This document shows, piece by piece, positions 52,757 to 63,936 of a stretch of DNA of 64,000 nucleotides (positions are counted from its first letter, which is position 1; each line of letters begins with the position of its first letter). Origin of the DNA: an uncultured Methanolobus sp. (GTDB taxonomy: Archaea > Halobacteriota > Methanosarcinia > Methanosarcinales > Methanosarcinaceae); NCBI RefSeq assembly GCF_963665675.1, contig NZ_OY762426.1, positions 2,046,001 through 2,110,000 on the forward strand, given 5' to 3'. The translations under genes and the position numbers were made by a program. The notes beneath the pieces are model-generated. The model had not been told where the DNA came from. It saw only the letters and a program-made list of their open reading frames with translations, and did not search any database.

Positions 52757-55700
52757 ATGTTTCCTAAAGGAACGGAAAAATGTAAAAAAATAGGTTTTAT
52801 TTTCATAAGTATAGCTTTGTCTGTATTGCTGTTGTCGGTATTTGCAAGTGCATACTCAAATGAGACAGTAAGTATAGGGTCCACTGTTGTTAATCCGGGA
52901 GTTTCTTTTTCTTTACCGGTTTTTGTTGACAACATAACGAATATCAGACTATTGTCTCTGGATGTTTTTTTTAATAGTCCGTATATTCTGATAGATGATA
53001 TGGATGGAAACAGTTCATCATCAGTATCATATACTCAATTCTACCTTGATAATTCTACAGGTTTTGCCAATATGACACTGGAGTTTGATAATCTTTCAAG
53101 CGAAAAAGAACTTAGTGTTGCAAGCCTGATGTTCAGATCAGTAACCAGTGGTTATTATGATATAGTACTCAGGAATGTGTCATTTTCAAATGATACTATT
53201 TCATTTCCTGCGGATTATGTTGTGAATGGTTCTGTGAGAGTAAATTACCCGCCACAAATAGATAATATTGAAAATATGACAGTGGATGTTGGTTCAAACC
53301 TGAATTTCTTCCTCAGTGCAACTGACCAGGATGATACGAACCTGAGTTTTAATGTTGAAGGAATTCCGGTAGGATATTCTCTTAATTCCAGTAACAGATC
53401 ATTTTCATGGACGCCAACGGAAACTGATGCTGGTAACCATAGTGCAAATTTCTCTGTTACAGACGGATATGCATCAGATTTTACTTATGCGACCATATTT
53501 GTTAATGCATCAGAAGTTCCGATCATTGACAATCCACCGGAACTTCATTCCATAGGCAATAAGTCCCTGAATGAAACTGAGACTCTTTTCTTTGTGATTG
53601 AAGCAACCGATCAGGATAATGATTCTATAGTTTATTCGGCGGATAATCTCCCAGGTAATTCGACATTGAATGAAAGTTCAGGCGAATTCTCCTGGATTAC
53701 CGGCTATTCTGATTCAGGCGAATACACTGTGGAATTTACAGCTTCTTCTACCAATCTCACGGATTCGGAAATAATCGCAATAGCTGTTGTAAACGCAAAT
53801 CGTGTCCCTGTTTTCTCGGAGATTGGTGAACAATATGTAAATGAAACAGAAACTCTAGAGATATCCCTATCTGCTACAGATTACGATTCAGATGATACTC
53901 TTAGTTACTATACCAATGCCACGTTTGGTAACCTGTCAGATAATGTTTTCACCTGGGTCCCGGACTATAATGCTTCAGGGACTTACGTTACAGAATTCAC
54001 AGTCAGTGACGGCAATGATTCTGATTCGGAAATTGTAGTTATCAATGTAGAAGACGCTAATCGTCCCCCGATTCTCTCTCCAATAGGTAATGTTGAAGTC
54101 GATGAAAATGACTCTCTCTCAATCAATTTGTCAGCTAGTGACCTTGATAACAATGACCTGACTTATTCATCCAATGTTACGTTTGGAAATATATCAGATA
54201 ACGTTTTCACCTGGGTTCCTGACTTTGATGATGCTGGCATTTATGCTGTCGAATTTACTGTCGATGATGGTGTTGATTCTGATTCACAAATTGCTGTCAT
54301 AACAGTGAACAACGTCAACCGTGCTCCTGTTCTTAGCGGAATCGGTCCGCAATCTGTATCAGAGAATAACCTTCTTGAAATCTCACTTTCAGCAAACGAT
54401 GAAGACTCGGAAGATAGTCTTACATACTCTACAAACGCGAGCTTTGGAAATCTTTCAGGTACTTTATTCAGCTGGACGCCCGGTTCAGATGATTCAGGTG
54501 TTTATTCTGTCGAATTCAATGTCATCGACGGTTATCTCGTAGATTCCGAAATAGTAATTATAACTGTGAGCAATGTCAACAATGCTCCTGTTCTGTCAGA
54601 AATCGGTGAACAATTCATCAGTGAAAATGATACTTTAATAGTAAATCTTTCTGCCACCGATGCAGATATAGATGCCAATTTGACTTATTCAACTAACGCT
54701 ACGTTTGGTGATTTCTCAGCTAATACTTTTACATGGAGACCTGATTATGATTCCGCCGGAATTCACGTTGTAGAATTCACTGTAAGTGATGGAATTGATT
54801 CAGATTCTGAAATAGTAGTTATTAATGTTGAAAATACAAACCGTGCACCTACCCTTAATCCAATTGCCGATGTTGTGGTGAATGAAAATACCCCTCTTTC
54901 CATCACTTTGTCGGCTAATGACCCCGATGGCAATAATCTGACTTATTCCAGCAACGTTACATTTGGTAACGTGGCCGGTAATATCTTCACCTGGACACCG
55001 GATTACGATGCTGCTGGCATTTATACTGTTGAATTCACTGCAAGTGATGGTCCTGATTCTGATACAGAAGTTGTTACTATAACAGTGAACAACGTCAATC
55101 GTGCTCCAAGTCTCTCACCTCTTGGTTCTTATACGGTGGATGAGAATTCGTTGCTCACAATTTCCCTTGACGCAGAGGATTTAGATTCTGAAGATACTCT
55201 CGATTATGATTGCAATGTTAGTTTTGGAAACCTGAATAATAATGTTTTCACGTGGATACCTGACTATGAAAAAGCAGGGGTTTATGTTATTGAATTCACC
55301 GCAAGTGATGGTGTTGCATATGACTCTGAAGTTGCAATAATTACTGTTAACAATATCAATCGTGCTCCAGTTCTTTCTCTCCCTGAATCATATTCTGCTG
55401 CAGAAAACTCTTCTGTTGTCATTACCCTTTCAGCAAATGACCCGGACACCGGAGATTCTCTCTACTATAGCCACAATGCAACTTTCGGCAATCTGGAAAA
55501 CAACATATTCACGTGGACGCCTGATTATGATTCATCTGGCATTCATGCAACAGAGTTCACTGCAAGCGACGGTGATCTTTCTGATTCGGATGTTGTTGTT
55601 ATCACAGTAAGCAATACCAATCGTCCACCATATATCGATCCTATATCTGATAAACTGGTGAACGAAAACGAAGAGTTGATTATCGAAATAAATGGAAGTG

Positions 55701-58700
55701 ACCCCGACGGTGATACACTAAATTATGATAAAAGCGTGGATTTCGGAACACTTGTTAACAATATTTTCACCTGGACTCCTGGTTTTGAAGATAGTGACAT
55801 CTATGATGTGACTTTCACAGTTTCAGATGGAAATCTTTCCTATACTGAAAGTATAAAAATTGCTGTCGGAAATACTAATGTACCACCTGTCCTCGATCAC
55901 ATCGGAGGAAAAACCGTAGATGAAAACCACCATCTTTCATTCACCATAAATGCTACTGACGAAGATTCCGGTGACACTCTGACATATTCCGCATCCGGGC
56001 TTCCCTCCGGTGCATCATTCAGTGATCAGACACGTCAGTTCTCATGGATTCCAACATATAACCAGTCAGGAACCCACAATCTGTTCTTTGAAGTGAGTGA
56101 TGGTACTTTCAGCGACAGTGAACTTGTGGAGATAGTCGTTAATAATGTCAACATTGCTCCTGTCCTTGCACCGATAGGCAACATTACAGTCAACGAGGAT
56201 TCAGAAATTAGTTTTATCGTAACAGCCACTGATCATGATAAGGATAGTCTGGTATATTCATTCTCAAATCCATCCCAGGTAGGCAGTTTCAATTCCATTA
56301 CCCATGAATTTAGGTGGATACCTGATTATGAGGACTCCGGAACATACAACTTTACTTTTACTGTGAGTGATAATGACCTTTCTGATTCTGAAACAATCTA
56401 CATTGAAGTTCAGAATATCAACAGAGCTCCCGAGCTGGATTCTATTGGTAACAAGGCAGTCAATGAAGCAGAAGAACTTTCATTCACCATAAATGCCACA
56501 GACCCCGATTTAGATTCTCTGATTTATTCAGCCACTGGAATTCCTGATGGCGCAGACTTCGATACCTCTACACGTACCTTTGCCTGGACACCTAGCTATG
56601 ATGATTCAGGAACATATGCTGTAACTTTCAATGTAAGTGATGGTAATCTTTCTGATTCTGAAACAATTACCATTAGCGTTGGTTCTGTCAACCGTCCTCC
56701 AGAACTTGTCACAATAGGTGACAAAACTGCTGTCGAGGGTTCAGAAATCAGCTTCACTATAGACGCCACCGACCCTGACCTGAATTATCTTGCTTATTCT
56801 ACATCTTCCCTTCCACAGGGCGCAGAATTTGACGAAGACACTCGCACCTTTAGCTGGACTCCTGACTATGAGCAGTCAGGCAGTCATTCGATAACTTTCA
56901 CAGTAAGTGACGGCTCTCTTTCGGATTCAGAGACGATCTTCATAGATGTTGAGAACACCAACCGTGCTCCCATACTATCGGAAATCGGAAACAAGATTAT
57001 TGCAGAAGGTTCAGAACTTTCGTTCACTATTAGTGCCACAGATTCCGATCATGATTCTCTGGTTTATTCAGCCACTGGAATTCCTGATGGTGCAGACTTC
57101 GATACATCTGCACATACATTCACCTGGACACCTGGCTATGACGATTCAGGAACATATGCTGTAACTTTCAATGTAAGTGATGGTAATCTTTCTGATTTTG
57201 AAACAATTACCATTAGCGTTGGTTCTGTCAACCGTCCTCCGGAACTCGCATCCATAGGTGACAAAACTGCTGTCGAGGGTTCAGAACTTAAGTTTACCAT
57301 AACTGCTACTGATCCTGATCTGAATGATCTTGGTTATTCTATATCTACTCTCCCACAGGGCGCAGAGTTTGATGAAGACACTCTTACTTTTAGCTGGACT
57401 CCTGACTATGAGCAGTCAGGCAGTCACTCGATAACATTCACTGTAAGTGACGGTGATCTTTCTGATTCTGAAACTATATCAGTAGATGTTGATAATACCA
57501 ACCGTGCTCCGGTTCTGGATCAGATAGGTAATAAAAATGTAGATGAAAATACAACACTATCATTTATTGTGAGTGCTGAAGACCCTGATTCAAATCCTCT
57601 TGCATATTCTGCTACAGGCGTACCGGATACTGCAGATTTTGACCCGGTTACCCGGAAATTCACCTGGAAACCGAACTATGGTGAATCTGGCACTTATTCC
57701 GTAACTTTCAACGTCAGTGATGGTAACCTTTCAGATTCAGAAACGATTGTCATCAGCGTTGGTCTGGTAAACCGCGCTCCTGAACTTGTGCCAATAGGAG
57801 ATAAAACTGTCAATGAAGGCTCGGAACTTGAGTTTGTCATAAGTGCTACTGATCCTGATCCGGATGCACTAGTTTACTCAACATCTGCACTCTCCGATGG
57901 AGCTGATTTTGATGAGAATAACCATACTTTTACCTGGACCCCGGATTATGGGCAGGAGGGCAGTTACTACGTAACATTTACTGTCAGTGACGGCTCTCTT
58001 TCCGATTTCGAAACCATATCCATAGATGTTCTGAACACGAATCGTGCTCCTGTACTGTCTGAAATAGGGGACATGAATGTTTCAGAAGGTGAGGAGCTTT
58101 CATTTGTGATAAATGGTAGTGACCCGGACGGTAATCCCCTGAGTTATTCCGTTTCAGATGCTCCTGGTGGTGCAGTTTTCAACGCCAATACCCGTAGTTT
58201 TGTATGGACCCCTGGCTATGATGCCTCCGGTGCATATGAAGTAACTTTTACAGTAAGTGATGGTGATCTCAATGATTCGGAGACCATCATTATTACAGTA
58301 GGCTCAGTGAATCGTCCGCCTGTTCTTGCACCTATAGGAAACAAGGTAATAAATGAAAACTCAGAGCTTTCATTCAAAGTTACCGGAACTGACCCGGATG
58401 TGGATGACCTTACATATTTTATTGAGAGTAAACCAATAAATGCTAATTTCGATGATAATACCGGTCAGTTCCGCTGGACACCTGATTACAACGCATCAGG
58501 CACGTACTCTGTCACTTTTGGAGTAAACGATGGCTCATTAAATGATTCTGAAACGGTCTTCATAACTGTGAATCATGTGAACCGTGATCCAATTCTTGAT
58601 AATATCGGCAACAAGCAGATAAATGAAGGTGAAGAACTTACATTCAATGTGTCTGCACATGATGACGATGGCGATTCATTGATATTTTATTCAACCGGAG

Positions 58701-61700
58701 TTCCAAGGGATGCAAACTTTGATCCGGAAACCCGTGAATTTAGCTGGACTCCGGATTTCGAGGATTCAGGTACTTATTCCGTTACTTTCTATGTAAGTGA
58801 TGGCTATCTTGTTGATTCTGAAACTGTTACTATTAGCGTAGGTTCAGTAAATCGCGCTCCTGAACTTGTTCCTATTGGAGATAAAACAGTTGATGAAGGT
58901 TCTGAACTGAGGTTTACAGTGTCAGGTTCAGACCCTGATTCAAATGACATTGCTTATTCAGCTATCGGAATACCCGACGGCGCAGATTTCGACGAAGATA
59001 CACAGGAATTTGTCTGGGACCCTGATTATGACCAGTCAGGAACTCATAATGTAACTTTCAGTGTTAGTGATGGTGAACTTTCGGATTCTGAAACGATCTC
59101 CATAACTGTGTATCATGTCAACCGTCCTCCTGAGCTTTATCCTGTCGGAGATTTATTTGTAGATGAGAATGAGTTATTAACGGTAAGTCTTCAGGCAAAT
59201 GATAAAGATGAAGGAGACGTTCTTTATTACTCTGTAACCGATGCTCCCGAAGGCTGCATAATAAATTCTTCAACTGGTGCTTTTACATGGACTCCCTCAT
59301 ATGAGGAGGCGGGAATACATAACGTCTTATTCTCAGTTTCAGATGGCCAGACACAGGATACTGAAAATGTAAAAATCACAGTTGCAAATATCAACAGGCC
59401 ACCACAAATAGACATCCCTCTTCAGGTATATGTTGCTGAAAACAGTACATTGTACCTTGATTTGAATGCATCTGATCCGGATAACACCCCACTGGAAATC
59501 AGTACGGATTTTGAATTCGGTTCTTTGCAGGATGGTATTTTTACATGGAACACTGGTTATGAAGACGAAGGCAATTACGATGTGAGCTTCACTGTCAGTG
59601 ATGGTGAGTTAGAAGTAAGTCAGACTATTGAGATAATAGTTACAGGGTCAAATTCTGCTCCAGTACTATATTCGATATCCAGTGTTCTTTTCCTTGTTAA
59701 TGAGCTTGATACGGTTACAATTAACCTTACAGCTGTGGATATTGACGGTGATGAACTGATATTCTCCAAGAATGTTAGTTATGGAAATATATCAGGTAAT
59801 GTTTTCACTTGGACTCCCGGATCAGATGACAGTGGTATCTATTATATTCTTTTTACAGTATCTGATGGTCAGCTTTCCGATTCAAAGACAGCTATCATTG
59901 CTGTAGGAAATACGAATCGTCCACCAAGTATTGTTCATACGGGAACCCAAATTGTGAAAGAGAATGACCCTCTGGAGTTCATTTTGAACGCAACTGATCC
60001 AGACAATAATGACACATTGAGTTATACGGTCTCAGACTTGCCAAATGGTGCTCTCTTTGATAATTCTACGGGGTCTTTCTCGTGGACTCCAACATATGAA
60101 CAATCAGGCAGTTATACTGTTGAATTCTATGCGTCCGATATGATTTACACAGCTGTTGACACTGTTATCATCAATGTTGAAAACGTAAATCGTGCACCAC
60201 TATTTGAGACAATGCCCATGTGCGAGGTAAACGAGACAGAGCAGGTGTGCATTAATCTCAGTGCCAGTGACCCTGATGGTGATTCTGTGTCATTCTCTAC
60301 TGAGTTTGATAATGGGAAAATTATCGGGGATACATTTGTCTGGGATACCGGTTATTATGACAGTGGTGAATATAACATCCTTTTCAATGCTACAGATGGC
60401 GATCTTTGCGACAGTACAACTGTTCATGTGAGAGTAAATCCTACCAATATGCCTCCGGAAATAGAATCTATCGGTTCGCATTCCGTTTATGAGAACGAAA
60501 CTCTTGAATTCTACGTAAATGCAACAGACGCTGACAATGATCCTCTTATCTATAATGCCAGCGGTAAACCATCTGGTTCTTCCTTTGATCCGGAAACAAG
60601 ACTTTTTCACTGGGTGCCAAGTTATCACCAGTCGGGAACCTATTCGGTGGAATTCCATGTAACCGATGGTGAACTAAACGACTCAGAGGCTATAACTATA
60701 AGAGTCTATAATGTCGATAACACAAAAGCTACAGACTACAGTGGCTTTTCATCGTCAGACAGCAGTAGTGGCGGAGGAGGAGGTGCCTCCAGCGGTGCTG
60801 AAGACTATAACAATGTTGCGTACAAAGATTATTCTATCAAATATGTGACACAGGGTTCACAAATAGAATTCAAGTTCCCAAATTCCGAGAATGATCTTGA
60901 TACACTGAGTTTCACTGCATTGAAGGCAGCAGGTCATGTGAAGACGGTAATTGAGATTCTTCATGACCGTTCTTCTCTTGTAAGTACAAACCCACCCGGA
61001 AATGTGTACCGTCATATCAACATATGGGTAGGTGATACCAAATTTAATTCCGGAAATTATTTCTCATCAGCAGAGATTACATTCAGGGTTTCAAAACAGT
61101 GGCTTGAGGAAAACAATGCCGACCAGTCTTCTGTGAGGCTTTACAGGTATTCCGGTGGCTCATGGAACCAACTGAAAACATCCAGAATCGGTACTGATGT
61201 TAATAATTATTATTTCAAGGCCCAGACTCCCGGATTCTCACCATTTGCAATTGTGAGCACAGGTAGCAGTCAGGCCCTGAGCAATTCAGTTCCTGAATCT
61301 ACAGCACAGAGCACACAGGTAACATATGAAAGTAATGCTGGCCTGAATTCTGTAAGTGATGTTTCAACAGATGCAGAAATAATGACCAAGGCACTTGAAC
61401 AGGAACCCGTCAGTCCTTTCAACACGAGTATCTTCTTGGTAGGTATTGTGGGCATTCTGTTGATAGGTTCTGCAATTGGATATCATTCAAGGAATGAATC
61501 CCCGGTCCTGAGAAGATATTATAAGGCAATTAATGCATTTGTTCTTGGAATGGGAAATGCAGCAGAATGGACTACTCATAGATTAAGTTCTGAATCCATG
61601 CATAAGGACTATGCTGCCCTCGGTGTAAAACTGAATGAGATCAGGAATGCCGACTATAAAGCAATTTATGAGAAAAAACTGGCTGAAATAAAAGAAAGGC

Positions 61701-61711
61701 AAAAGCAGTAG
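52757..61711 (+). CDS. Giant cell-surface protein with 28 cadherin/Ig-like repeats and PGF-pre-PGF domain
   Basis: About 2984 residues from ATG 52757 (GGGGG 7 nt upstream; an ATG at 52739 lacks a ribosome site). Signal sequence, a cohesin-like domain (about residues 34-160), 28 repeats (53243-60715) of 86-91 residues, a Ser/Gly linker, the PGF-pre-PGF domain (LYRYSGGSWNQL, TPGFSPFAIV) and a membrane helix near residue 2900. Repeats fall into two kinds: 'FGNLSDNVFTW' (mainly 3-10, 24, 25, 27) and 'IPDGADFDxxTRxFxWTP' (most of 11-23). The cytoplasmic tail of about 80 residues is helical and unlike the basic tail of the other two proteins. Confidence 0.93.
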   Translation: MFPKGTEKCKKIGFIFISIALSVLLLSVFASAYSNETVSIGSTVVNPGVSFSLPVFVDNITNIRLLSLDVFFNSPYILIDDMDGNSSSSVSYTQFYLDNSTGFANMTLEFDNLSSEKELSVASLMFRSVTSGYYDIVLRNVSFSNDTISFPADYVVNGSVRVNYPPQIDNIENMTVDVGSNLNFFLSATDQDDTNLSFNVEGIPVGYSLNSSNRSFSWTPTETDAGNHSANFSVTDGYASDFTYATIFVNASEVPIIDNPPELHSIGNKSLNETETLFFVIEATDQDNDSIVYSADNLPGNSTLNESSGEFSWITGYSDSGEYTVEFTASSTNLTDSEIIAIAVVNANRVPVFSEIGEQYVNETETLEISLSATDYDSDDTLSYYTNATFGNLSDNVFTWVPDYNASGTYVTEFTVSDGNDSDSEIVVINVEDANRPPILSPIGNVEVDENDSLSINLSASDLDNNDLTYSSNVTFGNISDNVFTWVPDFDDAGIYAVEFTVDDGVDSDSQIAVITVNNVNRAPVLSGIGPQSVSENNLLEISLSANDEDSEDSLTYSTNASFGNLSGTLFSWTPGSDDSGVYSVEFNVIDGYLVDSEIVIITVSNVNNAPVLSEIGEQFISENDTLIVNLSATDADIDANLTYSTNATFGDFSANTFTWRPDYDSAGIHVVEFTVSDGIDSDSEIVVINVENTNRAPTLNPIADVVVNENTPLSITLSANDPDGNNLTYSSNVTFGNVAGNIFTWTPDYDAAGIYTVEFTASDGPDSDTEVVTITVNNVNRAPSLSPLGSYTVDENSLLTISLDAEDLDSEDTLDYDCNVSFGNLNNNVFTWIPDYEKAGVYVIEFTASDGVAYDSEVAIITVNNINRAPVLSLPESYSAAENSSVVITLSANDPDTGDSLYYSHNATFGNLENNIFTWTPDYDSSGIHATEFTASDGDLSDSDVVVITVSNTNRPPYIDPISDKLVNENEELIIEINGSDPDGDTLNYDKSVDFGTLVNNIFTWTPGFEDSDIYDVTFTVSDGNLSYTESIKIAVGNTNVPPVLDHIGGKTVDENHHLSFTINATDEDSGDTLTYSASGLPSGASFSDQTRQFSWIPTYNQSGTHNLFFEVSDGTFSDSELVEIVVNNVNIAPVLAPIGNITVNEDSEISFIVTATDHDKDSLVYSFSNPSQVGSFNSITHEFRWIPDYEDSGTYNFTFTVSDNDLSDSETIYIEVQNINRAPELDSIGNKAVNEAEELSFTINATDPDLDSLIYSATGIPDGADFDTSTRTFAWTPSYDDSGTYAVTFNVSDGNLSDSETITISVGSVNRPPELVTIGDKTAVEGSEISFTIDATDPDLNYLAYSTSSLPQGAEFDEDTRTFSWTPDYEQSGSHSITFTVSDGSLSDSETIFIDVENTNRAPILSEIGNKIIAEGSELSFTISATDSDHDSLVYSATGIPDGADFDTSAHTFTWTPGYDDSGTYAVTFNVSDGNLSDFETITISVGSVNRPPELASIGDKTAVEGSELKFTITATDPDLNDLGYSISTLPQGAEFDEDTLTFSWTPDYEQSGSHSITFTVSDGDLSDSETISVDVDNTNRAPVLDQIGNKNVDENTTLSFIVSAEDPDSNPLAYSATGVPDTADFDPVTRKFTWKPNYGESGTYSVTFNVSDGNLSDSETIVISVGLVNRAPELVPIGDKTVNEGSELEFVISATDPDPDALVYSTSALSDGADFDENNHTFTWTPDYGQEGSYYVTFTVSDGSLSDFETISIDVLNTNRAPVLSEIGDMNVSEGEELSFVINGSDPDGNPLSYSVSDAPGGAVFNANTRSFVWTPGYDASGAYEVTFTVSDGDLNDSETIIITVGSVNRPPVLAPIGNKVINENSELSFKVTGTDPDVDDLTYFIESKPINANFDDNTGQFRWTPDYNASGTYSVTFGVNDGSLNDSETVFITVNHVNRDPILDNIGNKQINEGEELTFNVSAHDDDGDSLIFYSTGVPRDANFDPETREFSWTPDFEDSGTYSVTFYVSDGYLVDSETVTISVGSVNRAPELVPIGDKTVDEGSELRFTVSGSDPDSNDIAYSAIGIPDGADFDEDTQEFVWDPDYDQSGTHNVTFSVSDGELSDSETISITVYHVNRPPELYPVGDLFVDENELLTVSLQANDKDEGDVLYYSVTDAPEGCIINSSTGAFTWTPSYEEAGIHNVLFSVSDGQTQDTENVKITVANINRPPQIDIPLQVYVAENSTLYLDLNASDPDNTPLEISTDFEFGSLQDGIFTWNTGYEDEGNYDVSFTVSDGELEVSQTIEIIVTGSNSAPVLYSISSVLFLVNELDTVTINLTAVDIDGDELIFSKNVSYGNISGNVFTWTPGSDDSGIYYILFTVSDGQLSDSKTAIIAVGNTNRPPSIVHTGTQIVKENDPLEFILNATDPDNNDTLSYTVSDLPNGALFDNSTGSFSWTPTYEQSGSYTVEFYASDMIYTAVDTVIINVENVNRAPLFETMPMCEVNETEQVCINLSASDPDGDSVSFSTEFDNGKIIGDTFVWDTGYYDSGEYNILFNATDGDLCDSTTVHVRVNPTNMPPEIESIGSHSVYENETLEFYVNATDADNDPLIYNASGKPSGSSFDPETRLFHWVPSYHQSGTYSVEFHVTDGELNDSEAITIRVYNVDNTKATDYSGFSSSDSSSGGGGGASSGAEDYNNVAYKDYSIKYVTQGSQIEFKFPNSENDLDTLSFTALKAAGHVKTVIEILHDRSSLVSTNPPGNVYRHINIWVGDTKFNSGNYFSSAEITFRVSKQWLEENNADQSSVRLYRYSGGSWNQLKTSRIGTDVNNYYFKAQTPGFSPFAIVSTGSSQALSNSVPESTAQSTQVTYESNAGLNSVSDVSTDAEIMTKALEQEPVSPFNTSIFLVGIVGILLIGSAIGYHSRNESPVLRRYYKAINAFVLGMGNAAEWTTHRLSSESMHKDYAALGVKLNEIRNADYKAIYEKKLAEIKERQKQ
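56420..56959 (+). repeat. 540-bp direct repeat, first copy (repeats 13-14)
   Basis: Two consecutive 270-bp units that recur exactly 540 bp downstream with long identical runs, for example around 56604-56700 against 57144-57240. It marks a recent duplication of a two-domain block inside the coding sequence. Confidence 0.85.
56960..57499 (+). repeat. 540-bp direct repeat, second copy (repeats 15-16)
   Basis: Second copy of the two-domain block; differs from the first mostly at synonymous positions and a few residues (for example DLDSLIYS becomes DHDSLVYS). Confidence 0.85.
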
Positions 61712-61822
61712 CTTCAGGTTTTTCTTCTAAGGAGGAATGTTTTCTTATTTTTCACATTTTCCCTTAATTTTATCTATTATTGAACATTATTAATAAAAAG
61801 GGAATAATCACAGGGAGAAATC

Positions 61823-63919
61823 ATGCTCGAGAAAATGTTCAATCCTGATTCTGTAGCCGTCATCGGTGCATCCAGGAAAGAAGGTAAAGTAGGCAGAGCT
61901 GTACTTGAAAATCTGATGCAGAACAGTGAGCTCACTATCATACCTATTAATCCTAACGTTGATGAAATATTAGGCCTTCCGTGTTATCATAACATACTGG
62001 AAGTCCCGCCTGAAACAAAGGTCGACCTTGCAATAGTCGTGGTTCCGGCAAAGTTTGTGCCCGGTTCCATTGATGAGTGTGGCAGGGCAGGTGTTGAAAA
62101 TATCATCATCATATCCGCCGGTTTTAAGGAAGCCGGCATAGAAGGTGCACGCCTTGAACGCAAATGTATAGCATTATGTGAAAAATACGGAATTAATCTA
62201 ATTGGTCCAAATTGCCTGGGTATAATTGATACCGCTTCAGGACTTAATGCATCTTTTGCGGCCAACATGGCATACAAAGGAAACATAGCCATGATGTCCC
62301 AGTCAGGTGCTATATGCACTGTAACTCTGGACTGGGCTGAAAGAATTGGAGTTGGTTTTTCCAAATTCATAAGTCTTGGAAACAAAGCCGTACTTGCGGA
62401 AAATGATTTTTTGCAGTTATTTGAGAACGATCCGTCAACAGCAGTTATCGCGGCTTACCTTGAAGGTGTAAAAGACGGTCCCGAATTCATAAAGATTGCA
62501 GAGCGGGTGTCACGTTCAAAGCCGATCATCATTGTAAAGTCAGGCCGAACCTCAGTTGGTTCCAAAGCCGTGTCATCACACACCGGTACACTTGCAGGTT
62601 CTGATGCTGCATATAATGCCGCTTTCAAACAGGGTGGAGTACTGCGTGCAGATTCTCTTGAGGAAATGCTGGATTACAGCCGTGCTTTCTCAGTCTGTCC
62701 TCTGCCGGAAGGCAGAAATATTGCCATAATCACCAACGCAGGTGGTCTTGGTATCCTTACAGCCGATGCATGCTATAATTCCGGTCTTTCAATAGCTTCA
62801 TTTGAAGAGAAAACCGTGGAACGATTAAGGGAAAAATTGCCACCGGCTGCTAATTTCTATGATCCGGTTGATGTTCTGGGGGATGCAGGTGCAGATCTTT
62901 ACGAACATGCTCTTGACGTTGTTCTGGATGACATAAACGTAAACGGAATTATCGTTCTCGTATCACCCCAGTCAATGACAGATGTTCCGGGAATTGCCGA
63001 AAAGGTTGCAGAAAAAATCAAGGACTCTAAAAAACCGATACTCTGCAACTTTGCAGGTGGAAGCAGGATTGCAGCAGGAGAAGAAATCCTAAACAAATAT
63101 GGAATTCCCAACTACTCTTCTGCAGAAAGGGCAGTTGCAAGTATGAATGCCCTCTGCAAATATTATACGATAAAGAATCACAAACGTGGTCAACCTGAAG
63201 AGATTGAAGCGGACAGAAAATATGCCCAAACATTCATTGATGCAGCATCTGAAAACAAAAGAAGGATGCATGGTCTTGAATCGATGGATATACTGAAAGC
63301 ATATGATATCCCGGTTGTAGCTTCGGGAATTGCAAAGACTCTCCCGGGTGCGGTCAAAGTGGCAGAAGATATGGGATATCCGATTGTCATGAAGATCCTG
63401 TCACCTGACATTTCACATAAGAGTGACGTCGGTGGTATCCGTTTGAATCTCAAGCATGCAGATGATGTGGAACGTGCTTACAATTCCATGATGTCGGATG
63501 TAAGGCACTACATGCCTGATGCCACTATCACAGGTGTGCAGCTTCAGAAGATGATAAGCGGAGGAAAAGAGGTCATCATCGGAATGGACAGGGACCCGCA
63601 ATTCGGTCCACTTCTAATGTTTGGACTTGGAGGAACTTATGTTGAGTTCCTGAAAGACGTTTCGTTTGCAGTCGCTCCTATCACAGAGGCGGAGGCAAAA
63701 CACATGGTGTCGTCAATTAAGACCTATCCGTTAATTGCAGGTGTGAGAGGTGAGGCGGCATCGGATACCGACTCAATAATTCAGACACTGCTGAAAGTGT
63801 CACAGCTTGTTACGGATTTTCCGGAAATATTAGAATTTGAAATAAATCCTTTAATGGTAATGCCTGAAGGTCAGGGATGTGTTGCAATGGATATCAGGTT
63901 CACCCTGAATCTTAAATGA
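61823..63919 (+). CDS. ADP-forming acetyl/acyl-CoA synthetase, fused alpha-beta
   Basis: 698 residues; makes acyl-CoA from acid, CoA and ATP or the reverse, gaining ATP. CoA-binding domain at the start (SVAVIGASRKEGKVGRAVLE), succinyl-CoA-synthetase-like domain with the phospho-histidine loop SSHTGTLAGSDAAY (H253), and a C-terminal ATP-grasp domain from about residue 475 (MDILKAYDIPVVASG, ISHKSDVGGIRLNL, MFGLGGTYVEFLKDV). GGGAG precedes the ATG. With the acetate transporter-family protein at 6 kb it may act in acetate metabolism; exact acyl substrate is not shown. Confidence 0.93.
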   Translation: MLEKMFNPDSVAVIGASRKEGKVGRAVLENLMQNSELTIIPINPNVDEILGLPCYHNILEVPPETKVDLAIVVVPAKFVPGSIDECGRAGVENIIIISAGFKEAGIEGARLERKCIALCEKYGINLIGPNCLGIIDTASGLNASFAANMAYKGNIAMMSQSGAICTVTLDWAERIGVGFSKFISLGNKAVLAENDFLQLFENDPSTAVIAAYLEGVKDGPEFIKIAERVSRSKPIIIVKSGRTSVGSKAVSSHTGTLAGSDAAYNAAFKQGGVLRADSLEEMLDYSRAFSVCPLPEGRNIAIITNAGGLGILTADACYNSGLSIASFEEKTVERLREKLPPAANFYDPVDVLGDAGADLYEHALDVVLDDINVNGIIVLVSPQSMTDVPGIAEKVAEKIKDSKKPILCNFAGGSRIAAGEEILNKYGIPNYSSAERAVASMNALCKYYTIKNHKRGQPEEIEADRKYAQTFIDAASENKRRMHGLESMDILKAYDIPVVASGIAKTLPGAVKVAEDMGYPIVMKILSPDISHKSDVGGIRLNLKHADDVERAYNSMMSDVRHYMPDATITGVQLQKMISGGKEVIIGMDRDPQFGPLLMFGLGGTYVEFLKDVSFAVAPITEAEAKHMVSSIKTYPLIAGVRGEAASDTDSIIQTLLKVSQLVTDFPEILEFEINPLMVMPEGQGCVAMDIRFTLNLK

Positions 63920-63936
63920 GTAAGGAGATGGTAATT

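Noticed and set aside
52757..61711. Tandem repeats as a CRISPR array or satellite
   Set aside because: The 86-91 residue period keeps one reading frame and encodes beta-sandwich domains; no short identical repeats with spacers occur in the window.
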